Of a stretch of DNA of 5,877 nt, positions 1-5,323 are shown in pieces. The translations under genes and the position numbers were made by a program. The stretch comes from Myxococcota bacterium (GTDB lineage Bacteria > Myxococcota > UBA4151): assembly GCA_028823075.1 (NCBI GenBank), contig JAPKCE010000137.1, forward strand, positions 1 through 5,877, given 5' to 3'. The notes under the pieces were generated by a model. The model did not search any database and was not told the DNA's origin. It saw nothing but the letters and a program-made list of their open reading frames with translations. Numbering within the stretch: the stretch's first letter is position 1; the number at the start of each line of letters is the position of its first letter.

Positions 1-510
1 GATGAAAACGTTGTCTCCAAACTTGAGAACCATTGAGCCGCCGCGCAGGATGATTTTATGACCGTCTATGGGAAGGTCAGCCATCAGCGTCAAAGGAAGG
101 TAAACAACGCTCGATGATTCGCTGGAACCGCCGGACAAACCGACGGTCTGAAAGTACTTCATGCCGACAGTCCCGCTCACAGCCAGGCCACCTTCTCCCG
201 GCGTGCCCACGAATTGATAACCCAGGCTCAACTCCGGAAAGATGCCCAAATCGACTTTGATCTGCATGTCCATCCGGTCGGCAATGCCTGTGCGATAGGA
301 GACGACCGCGAAGGGAAGCAATAGCCCCCCCGAGGCTTCAGCGCTTTCACCAGCAACGCTAGCATCGGCCGAGACCACAAACCCGTTGCTGCCCACATGG
401 CCGACGACTTCGCTCTGACCGGGTTTGAGCACCTCAGCGGTGCGCAAGGTATGGATCGATGGGCAGCCGGTGATGCAAAGAAATAGTGCAGGAAGAAGAA
501 GTTTTTTCAT
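1..510 (-). CDS. Putative outer-membrane-associated lipoprotein, partial (C-terminus beyond left edge)
   Basis: The frame is open for 170 codons from the ATG at 510 to the window edge with no stop, so the C-terminus is missing. The N-terminus is a lipoprotein signal peptide: two lysines, a short hydrophobic core, then a lipobox I-T-G-C with the lipidated cysteine at residue 16. Residue +2 is proline, so there is no aspartate inner-membrane retention signal by the E. coli rule. The mature part alternates hydrophobic and polar residues with many Gly/Ser turns (for example around residues 35-60, 80-110 and 115-135), which suggests beta strands, perhaps a small outer-membrane barrel. A Shine-Dalgarno GGAG lies 5 bases before the ATG. 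It follows fdhD after 65 bases in the same direction. I do not recognise a named family. A role as an outer-membrane partner of the lipid transporter upstream is possible but only inferred from position. Confidence 0.8.
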   Translation of the reverse strand, partial: MKKLLLPALFLCITGCPSIHTLRTAEVLKPGQSEVVGHVGSNGFVVSADASVAGESAEASGGLLLPFAVVSYRTGIADRMDMQIKVDLGIFPELSLGYQFVGTPGEGGLAVSGTVGMKYFQTVGLSGGSSESSSVVYLPLTLMADLPIDGHKIILRGGSMVLKFGDNVFI

Positions 511-575
511 GATCACTCCAGGGGGTAAAGTTGCGTTCTTCTACGCTTCGCAGAACATTAGAACAAGCGAGCCGC
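511..575 (-). other. Only intergenic gap (fdhD to lipoprotein gene), with a small hairpin
   Basis: This 65-base gap is the only non-coding stretch in the window. In the transcript, positions 555-549 (UUCUGCG) can pair with 545-539 (CGUAGAA), a 7-bp stem with one G-U pair and a 3-base loop. No U-tract follows, so it is not a convincing intrinsic terminator. It could slow or process the transcript between fdhD and the lipoprotein gene, or be chance. No convincing sigma-70 promoter is visible, so whether the lipoprotein gene is in the same operon is undecided. Confidence 0.35.
516..519 (-). promoter_or_regulatory. Ribosome binding site of the lipoprotein gene
   Basis: GGAG on the minus strand, five bases before the ATG at 510. 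It is among the clearest Shine-Dalgarno sequences in the window and supports the choice of start, which also gives a perfect lipoprotein signal peptide. Confidence 0.6.
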
Positions 576-1367
576 TTAGAAGGTATACAAGTTAAGCCGC
601 TCACCGGTGGCGAACCCTGCGAGTTGAATCCCCGCCTCGGCACAAGTTTTTATGGCGAGATCCGAGGGTGCACCCACCGCGACCAGGGCCTCCACCTGAG
701 CTGCCCATGCTTTGGCGGCGATCTCAAAGCCCACACGACTGGTCACCGCGAGGATGCGCCGGTTCGCCATCAATACGTTTTGCCGAAGCGCCTTGCCGAT
801 CACTTTATCAACCGCGTTATGGCGCCCGACATCCTCGGCGGCAACCAGCACTTCGCCGCCACCATCGAGCAACGCTGCACCGTGCAAAGCGCCGGTGATC
901 TGAAAAATTTTCTGCATCGGCGCCAAGCTTGTGGTGACCTTCATGAGCACCTCTTCAGGTAGGCTCACGATCTGCTCTCGGCAGGCAAAGCGGCGACGCA
1001 GATCTTGGATCCCCTGACTGCCGCAGACCCCACAGGACGACGAGGCGAAGACGGCGCGGCGACGCGGCAGTGAACAGCCTTTGGTCAGCACGATGCGCAC
1101 TAAACTCTCGGGAGGGTCAGCTTTCGGACAATGAGCCAGACGAACCACCTGATCCACTGAGCTGATCACACCTTCGCTGAAGAGCAGCCCTAGTGCCAAG
1201 TCGAGGTCGTCCCCGGGCGTGCGCATGGTGGTCATCCAAGCCTCATCGCCAAAACGAAGTTCGAGCGGCGCTTCGACCACCACGGGGTCCATGCGTTCCT
1301 CGCGGCGCTCGGGAAAAATACGCGTCACTTGCATGCGAATAGCCTGGTCGGAGCCCAATTCGCTCAT
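576..1367 (-). CDS. fdhD: FdhD, sulfurtransferase for formate dehydrogenase maturation
   Basis: FdhD carries sulfur from a cysteine desulfurase (IscS in E. coli) to the molybdenum cofactor of formate dehydrogenases in the cytoplasm, which is required for their activity. The 263-residue protein has the usual length and family landmarks in order: R-T-P-G-D-D-L-D-L-A-L-G-L-L-F-S-E-G near residues 49-66, the sulfur-transfer motif C-G-V-C-G at 112-116 (Cys112 and Cys115, the CxxC pair), T-G-A-L-H-G-A-A at 158-165, E-D-V-G-R-H-N-A-V-D-K at 178-188, S-R-V-G-F-E at 210-215, G-A-P-S-D-L-A at 232-238, and the ending L-N-L-Y-T-F. Its ATG overlaps the stop of the MCE gene as ATGA (1364-1367), so its translation is probably coupled to the lipid transporter. 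No formate dehydrogenase or other molybdenum gene is visible here, which makes the location unusual. Identification is secure; why it sits in this operon is not known. Confidence 0.95.
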   Translation of the reverse strand: MSELGSDQAIRMQVTRIFPERREERMDPVVVEAPLELRFGDEAWMTTMRTPGDDLDLALGLLFSEGVISSVDQVVRLAHCPKADPPESLVRIVLTKGCSLPRRRAVFASSSCGVCGSQGIQDLRRRFACREQIVSLPEEVLMKVTTSLAPMQKIFQITGALHGAALLDGGGEVLVAAEDVGRHNAVDKVIGKALRQNVLMANRRILAVTSRVGFEIAAKAWAAQVEALVAVGAPSDLAIKTCAEAGIQLAGFATGERLNLYTF

Positions 1368-2422
1368 CGCTTCCAGACTAACTTCCAGGGCTGCTTTCGC
1401 AGCTCGTGCAGCAGTTCTTTAAAGTCTTCGAGCGGTTCGGGGTCGTAGATTAATGCGCCGGCGAGGCCTTCGCGAGCGTCGATTGCGGTTAAGATTCCAG
1501 AAACACTGCGCCCCACAGCGTTGAGTTCTTTCATGAGCCCCATCGCATCGTCGTAAAAGCTCGAAACATGACCCTTTTCGTCCGTGAGAAGAGCGTTGAT
1601 TGAGAGCAGCGCCTTGTCGATACCCCCGGCCGCGCTGCCGATCTCTCGGGCCGCAACGTCAACGCTTTTAAGGGCGCCGGTCATGCCTTGAGCCACCGTA
1701 TTAATCTCTTTCGCCATGCTCGGAATATCTCGGGTGATCGCCGCGCTTGCAGCGCGCAGTTCACGTATAGAAGCGGCTAGCTCCTTCCCAGTCCCTACCC
1801 CTTGCGCGATGCCGTTACTGGCCTTGCCCAGGCCGTTGATGAGCTCGTCAACAGCCTCGGAATTGCGGCTCAAGGCGCGATCGAGGTTAGCGATCAAGCT
1901 GCCGGTGTTCGCGAACAGGTCTTTTAGCGCATCCGGGTCGTCTTTGAGCACTTCGACCAAGCCATCGACGAGTCTTTGCACGGAGGCCAGCACCAGATCA
2001 GTGCGCGGTTGGTCGATACCGTTGATCGAATGGCTGGTCGATAAAGGGTCGTCGCCAGGCGCTCCGGGGATCACATCGACATAATGTTCACCGAGTACGC
2101 CGCGAGTCGTGACCACGAAACGGGTTTTACGACCGATCAGATGGACCGCTTCCGGGCGAATCACGACGCGCACTTCAAGCAGATGACTTGGGTCATCGCT
2201 ACGCTCGCTCTCATCAAGAAGACGCACATCACCGACTCGACCGATGGTCTGCCCTGCCATGCGCACGCGAGCGCCGGGATGCAAAGGTCCGGCGTAGGCA
2301 AAACGCACGCGATAGGCCTCGCCATTTTCCGGAAGCCAATCGGCCAAATACGCAAGAAGCCCGAAGAACAACACCATGCTGGTGAGCGCCAAGATGACAA
2401 CTCGTAACCTTGTGGCCAGCAT
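1364..2422 (-). CDS. mlaD: MCE-domain (MlaD-like) lipid-transport subunit with long helical tail
   Basis: Predicted periplasmic substrate-binding and channel subunit of an MCE lipid ABC transporter, anchored in the inner membrane. With the start at 2422 it has 352 residues: one N-terminal membrane helix (about 5-29), one MCE domain (about 37-119, with R-V-R-M-A-G-Q-T-I-G-R-V-G-D at 52-65 and the closing G-V-L-G-E-H-Y-V-D-V-I-P-G at 108-120), then a long helical, Ala/Leu-rich tail (about 143-312) and a C-terminal P-W-K-L-V-W-K-R. E. coli MlaD is about half this length and lacks such a tail; the plan is closer to tailed MCE proteins such as PqiB or mycobacterial Mce proteins. MCE proteins form homo- or heterohexamers, and only one MCE gene is present, so a homohexamer is likely. 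I chose 2422 because it forms TAATG with the ATPase stop and has AGGA 8 bases upstream; the ATG at 2464 would add 14 polar residues and overlap the ATPase by 43 bases. Confidence 0.92.
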   Translation of the reverse strand: MLATRLRVVILALTSMVLFFGLLAYLADWLPENGEAYRVRFAYAGPLHPGARVRMAGQTIGRVGDVRLLDESERSDDPSHLLEVRVVIRPEAVHLIGRKTRFVVTTRGVLGEHYVDVIPGAPGDDPLSTSHSINGIDQPRTDLVLASVQRLVDGLVEVLKDDPDALKDLFANTGSLIANLDRALSRNSEAVDELINGLGKASNGIAQGVGTGKELAASIRELRAASAAITRDIPSMAKEINTVAQGMTGALKSVDVAAREIGSAAGGIDKALLSINALLTDEKGHVSSFYDDAMGLMKELNAVGRSVSGILTAIDAREGLAGALIYDPEPLEDFKELLHELRKQPWKLVWKR

Positions 2423-3177
2423 TAAATCGGTCCTTCCGCTCGTCCTGATTGGAACTGCTGCCAAACCTCATCGGTTTCGGCGAGCAGTTCCGCAGGGGTT
2501 CCTTGTACCTGCACGCGGCCAGCGTACAAGAGGATGGCGCGATCGGCGACTTTCTTCATGCTCTCCAAATCGTGGCTGATAACCAGGGCGCTGATGCCTT
2601 CGCTACGCACCGCATCGGTAATCGCCTCATCCACGACCAAAGCCTGAATCGGGTCAAGTCCGGTGGTCGGCTCGTCGAGTACCAAGGTGGTGGCGCCGAC
2701 AGCCAGCGCTCGGGCCAAAGCCACGGCCTTAGCAATACCCGGCCCAAGCTCTCCGGCACGTTGGTTCGTCAGGTGTTTAAGATGCAACTGCTCAATCAAC
2801 TCGCTGGCCCGCCGGTCGGCAATTCGGGTGGAGGCGCCCAGCGCGTGGCGGGCCGCCAAAGCGACGTTCTCATGTACGGTACGCTCCTGGAGCAGAGCGG
2901 GGGTTTGAACGACCAACGCGGTTTGTCGGCGCAGCGCCAGCCAACGTTCGTCAGCGTAGGGTGGGATCTCGCGGCCACCCAGCCGCAAGGTTCCGGCGTC
3001 GGGCTCTAAAAACCCAAGAATGCATTGGCTGAGTACCGACTTGCCGGTGCCCGATGGCCCCACGACATAAAGAATTTCTTGTCGGTGCAGAGTCAAATCG
3101 ACGCCTTGTAAAACGCGATGGTCGCCAAAGGCTTTATGCAGCCCAAGCACTTCGATGGGATGGACGTTGGCGTTCAT
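2422..3177 (-). CDS. mlaF: ABC2: MlaF-like ATPase with intact Walker B but degenerate signature motif
   Basis: Cytoplasmic ATP-binding subunit of the MCE lipid transporter, 251 residues. Walker A is G-P-S-G-T-G-K-S (40-47), the Q-loop glutamine is Q91, Walker B with catalytic glutamate is T-L-V-L-D-E (164-169, E169), then the D-loop G-L-D, and the switch histidine is H202 (S-H-D). The ABC signature, normally L-S-G-G-Q/M, reads L-G-P-G-I (144-148, bases 2748-2734): the ATP-contacting serine is Gly and the first glycine is Pro. The C-terminus V-W-Q-Q-F-Q-S-G-R-A-E-G-P-I resembles the end region of E. coli MlaF (V-R-Q-F-L-D-G-I-A-D-G-P-V, from memory), supporting MlaF ancestry. The ATG overlaps the P2 stop as ATGA (3174-3177). 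It most likely pairs with ABC1, supplying the working Walker A/B half of the one consensus ATP site. Family is certain; pairing is inferred. Confidence 0.93.
   Translation of the reverse strand: MNANVHPIEVLGLHKAFGDHRVLQGVDLTLHRQEILYVVGPSGTGKSVLSQCILGFLEPDAGTLRLGGREIPPYADERWLALRRQTALVVQTPALLQERTVHENVALAARHALGASTRIADRRASELIEQLHLKHLTNQRAGELGPGIAKAVALARALAVGATTLVLDEPTTGLDPIQALVVDEAITDAVRSEGISALVISHDLESMKKVADRAILLYAGRVQVQGTPAELLAETDEVWQQFQSGRAEGPI
2431..2434 (-). promoter_or_regulatory. Ribosome binding site deciding the MCE-gene start
   Basis: AGGA within GGAAGGA on the minus strand, 8 bases before the ATG at 2422 and inside the end of the ABC2 gene. Together with the TAATG stop-start overlap it favours the 2422 start over the longer one at 2464. 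Confidence 0.55.
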
Positions 3178-3887
3178 AAGACACCATCGCGCAGCAAAGC
3201 GATCACCGCGGCGACGAGCAGATCAATGAACAAAACGGCGATGGTCCCATGCACCACCGCGGTGGCAGCGGCTTTGCCCACAGCCCCCGAACCGCCCCGC
3301 GCTGCAAGGCCGGTACGCGCGGCTATAAAGGGGATCACGGCGCCAAAGGCCACCGCTTTAATCATGGCACAGGCTAAATCCAGACCGTCGAGGTAGCGGA
3401 AGAACAAAAACTCTTCGGCCGGAACGTCGTACCAAAAGAAGACGGCGGCGGTGCCCGCAAAAAGGAAACTGGCGACGCCGATTGGGACGAGCAGGACACA
3501 CGCTACAATTCCTGCCCATACCCTGGGCAACACCAAGTCTCGTTTCGGTTTGCCGCCAAAAACTTGGTAGGCGCTGGTGGCTTGGCTGACCGTCAAATTG
3601 GCGATCTCGGCGGCGATGCCACTGCCGATGCGCATGGTCAGCATAAGCGCCGTGATCACTGGGCCCATCTCGGTCACGGTGAGGCGCATGAAGTCGGGGC
3701 CGAGCACTTCGACGGTGCCGATGATCTGCTTGGCTTGAACGGCGCCTTCGCGAGCGAAAGCCACCCCAGCGAGACTCAGAGTTACCACCACCAACGGCAA
3801 GCTCGAGACCGCCAAATGATCAAGATGCAACCAACCCTTGCCGACGAGCCAGGGTGGTTTGGAACCAATTTTTTCCAAGGTTTTCAT
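3174..3887 (-). CDS. P2: divergent MlaE-family permease
   Basis: Inner-membrane permease of the MCE lipid transporter, 237 residues, slightly shorter than E. coli MlaE (about 260). Hydrophobic segments lie near residues 25-46, 70-95, 122-150, 172-192 and 205-231. Family landmarks: T-E-M-G-P-V-I-T-A-L (72-81), R-I-G-S-G-I-A-A-E (86-94), L-P-R-V-W-A (120-125) and G-G-S-G-A-V-G (198-204). The cytoplasmic stretch that normally reads T-E-Q-I-D-A-L-E-V-M-G-V-D-P in MlaE proteins has become S-Q-A-T-S-A-Y-Q-V-F-G-G-K-P (101-114), so both the conserved E and Q are lost. This loop contacts the ATPase in E. coli MlaFE, which suggests a specialised interface. The start ATG directly abuts the P1 stop (TAG-ATG, no gap); no strong ribosome binding site, so translation probably depends on P1. 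It is best read as the partner of P1 in a permease heterodimer, like YrbEA/YrbEB in actinobacteria. Confidence 0.9.
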   Translation of the reverse strand: MKTLEKIGSKPPWLVGKGWLHLDHLAVSSLPLVVVTLSLAGVAFAREGAVQAKQIIGTVEVLGPDFMRLTVTEMGPVITALMLTMRIGSGIAAEIANLTVSQATSAYQVFGGKPKRDLVLPRVWAGIVACVLLVPIGVASFLFAGTAAVFFWYDVPAEEFLFFRYLDGLDLACAMIKAVAFGAVIPFIAARTGLAARGGSGAVGKAAATAVVHGTIAVLFIDLLVAAVIALLRDGVL

Positions 3888-4631
3888 CTAGAACACCCAC
3901 GTGCAGGCGAAATTGACAGTGACGATGCCCACCGCTGAAGCAACGGCGGCATTATTGACAGCGGTGCCAACGGCGCTCGAGCCGGATTGTGCTTTAAGGC
4001 CCTCGTGGGTGCTTAAAAGGCCCACGACCAGAGCGAACAGACCTGCCTTTGCTTGGCCGACGAAAAGGTAACTAAGGTGGGTTCCGTCATGAAGTGAGAA
4101 GAGAAAGGGCAGTAATTTAAGGCCGCTCATCGCCGTCACGCCGATCACCGCTGTAACGAGCGAGGCTAAGGCCGCCACGCTGAACAAGGAGATCCCAGCG
4201 ATCATCGCCGCGTAGACCCGTGGCGCGATGACGATGGGCAGCGGGTCAAGACCCAGCGCTTCGAGTCCGCGCAGTTGACCGCGCACCTTCATATCGGCCA
4301 GCTCCGCGGCGTTCATCGCCCCGACTCGCCCGGCCAAAAGGAGTCCGGTGAGCAAGGGCCCGACCTCTCGCAAGGTGGCGTAACCAACGGCCCAACCCGC
4401 AAGCTCGCCGGCGCTGTAATTAGCAACATAAGCGGCTGAATGAACGGCAACAATACCTCCAACCGCCATGCCAGCGGCGACGACGATGAGGATGCTCTGA
4501 TAACCGAAATGCTCGAGTTGGGAGATGGTTTCACGAAAGTCTGGACGCACGCTAAGCACTTTTTTGAGCAGCAGCGCCGCGGGAATGATCCAGCGAACCG
4601 GCATGAGGAGGCCTTGGAGGAAATTTACCAC
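3888..4631 (-). CDS. mlaE: P1: MlaE-family permease
   Basis: Inner-membrane permease of the MCE lipid transporter, 247 residues. It starts with an amphipathic/hydrophobic N-terminus (about 1-25), then membrane segments near 44-70, 86-108, 131-168, 187-208 and 226-246. MlaE landmarks are clear: L-R-E-V-G-P-L-L-T-G-L-L-L-A-G-R-V-G (87-104), A-A-E-L-A-D-M-K-V (108-116), G-L-D-P (127-130), A-P-R-V-Y-A (136-141) and G-S-S-A-V-G (217-222). In the ATPase-contacting stretch the usual T-E-Q-I-D-A-L is R-G-Q-L-R-G-L (117-123): the glutamine stays, the glutamate is lost. P1 is closer to classical MlaE than P2. The start is GTG at 4631, which overlaps the ABC1 stop by 7 bases and has GAGGGG 8 bases upstream (4645-4640); the next ATG, 27 bases on, would trim the N-terminal helix. 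E. coli MlaE is a homodimer; with P2 next door a P1-P2 heterodimer is more likely. Confidence 0.92.
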   Translation of the reverse strand: MVNFLQGLLMPVRWIIPAALLLKKVLSVRPDFRETISQLEHFGYQSILIVVAAGMAVGGIVAVHSAAYVANYSAGELAGWAVGYATLREVGPLLTGLLLAGRVGAMNAAELADMKVRGQLRGLEALGLDPLPIVIAPRVYAAMIAGISLFSVAALASLVTAVIGVTAMSGLKLLPFLFSLHDGTHLSYLFVGQAKAGLFALVVGLLSTHEGLKAQSGSSAVGTAVNNAAVASAVGIVTVNFACTWVF

Positions 4632-5323
4632 GGTCGATGCCCCTCGCTGAAGTCAAGAACATCGCCTGCCAAAACGGGTGGCAGGGGTCCACGAGCTAGG
4701 CCTCCAGCGACCAACAAGACATAATCAACATGGGGTAAAGCGGAGCGAATATCGTGGGTAGAAACCACCCCCGTGGCACCGCGCTCGGCGAGGAGACGGG
4801 CAATGAGTTGCATGGAGCGAGCCGCGGTCACGGGATCGAGCCCAGCCGTCGGCCCATCGAGCACCAAGAAGTGAGGGTTGTGGATTAGGGCGCGAGCGAG
4901 TTGGAGCCGCGTCAGCATACCGCCGCTTAATTCCGCGGGTAGTTTTTGAGCCGCCTCGCCTATGCCCAACTCGTCGAGTAAAACCTGGGCTCGGTCGTTG
5001 CCTTCTTCGACCTCAACGCCGCGCAGATCAAGCGGCAGGCGAACGTTCTCGAGCACCGTCTGGTCAGGTAAGGTGGCATGGGTATCAAAGACCATACCGA
5101 CCTCGGCGCAATGTGCCGCGGTCACCTTTGAATCGCCGCTATAGAGTTGGCGCCCATGAATCACCACACTACCTGTCTCGGGCGCTTGCAGGCCGGCTAA
5201 ACAGCGCAACAATAACGTTTTCCCCGAACCGGTGGGGCCCAGTAAGGCGTATAGTTTCCCTTCCGGAAGGATCATCGTTAGATCCATAATGGGGCCGAGA
5301 CGCAGATTGTTGAACTCGATCAT
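4625..5323 (-). CDS. ABC1: MlaF-like ATPase lacking the catalytic glutamate
   Basis: Cytoplasmic ATP-binding subunit, 232 residues, shorter than E. coli MlaF (about 269). Walker A is intact, G-P-T-G-S-G-K-T (29-36); the signature is consensus, L-S-G-G-M (132-136); the D-loop G-L-D (161-163) and the switch histidine H190 (T-H-D) are present. Two catalytic positions are lost: Walker B reads F-L-V-L-D-G-P, so the glutamate is Gly157 (codon GGG, bases 4855-4853), and the Q-loop position after V-F is Asp80 (bases 5086-5084) instead of Gln. It also lacks the MlaF-like C-terminal motif that ABC2 keeps. The protein should bind ATP but hydrolyse it poorly at its own Walker site, while offering a good signature to a partner. 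It begins with ATGA overlapping the stop of the TPR-like gene, with GGAG 8 bases upstream. The intact frame and preserved motifs argue against a pseudogene. Pairing with ABC2 is inferred. Confidence 0.92.
   Translation of the reverse strand: MIEFNNLRLGPIMDLTMILPEGKLYALLGPTGSGKTLLLRCLAGLQAPETGSVVIHGRQLYSGDSKVTAAHCAEVGMVFDTHATLPDQTVLENVRLPLDLRGVEVEEGNDRAQVLLDELGIGEAAQKLPAELSGGMLTRLQLARALIHNPHFLVLDGPTAGLDPVTAARSMQLIARLLAERGATGVVSTHDIRSALPHVDYVLLVAGGLARGPLPPVLAGDVLDFSEGHRPW
4640..4645 (-). promoter_or_regulatory. Ribosome binding site supporting the GTG start of permease P1
   Basis: GAGGGG on the minus strand, 8 bases before the GTG at 4631, located inside the last codons of ABC1. It supports the non-ATG start of the downstream permease. 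Confidence 0.5.

Noticed and set aside
539..555. Hairpin after fdhD as an intrinsic terminator
   Set aside because: The stem is only 7 bp with a G-U pair and there is no U-tract after it in the transcribed direction.
557..562. TCTAAT on the minus strand as a -10 box for the lipoprotein gene
   Set aside because: It resembles TATAAT, but no -35 element is found at 16-18 bases; the nearest candidate, TTGTAT, is about 22 bases away.
531..962. Open frame of 143 codons on the plus strand, opposite fdhD
   Set aside because: It lies antisense to a clear fdhD, has no recognisable domain and no supporting ribosome binding site; it is a by-product of GC-rich codon use on the other strand.
2420..2464. 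Longer MCE protein starting at 2464
   Set aside because: It adds 14 residues before the membrane helix and overlaps ABC2 by 43 bases, while the ATG at 2422 has AGGA at 8 bases and a TAATG junction.
2449..3009. Open frame of 186 codons on the plus strand, opposite ABC2
   Set aside because: Fully antisense to a motif-rich ATPase gene. The translation has no family features, so I treat it as a shadow.
3174..4631. P1 and P2 as a recent tandem duplication
   Set aside because: They differ greatly outside the core motifs and in length and N-terminus, so any duplication is ancient; no direct DNA repeat is apparent by eye.
4625..5323. ABC1 as a decaying pseudogene
   Set aside because: The frame is complete, Walker A, signature, D-loop and switch histidine are intact, and the missing residues match the site that ABC2's defect also affects. 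That pattern fits specialisation better than random decay.
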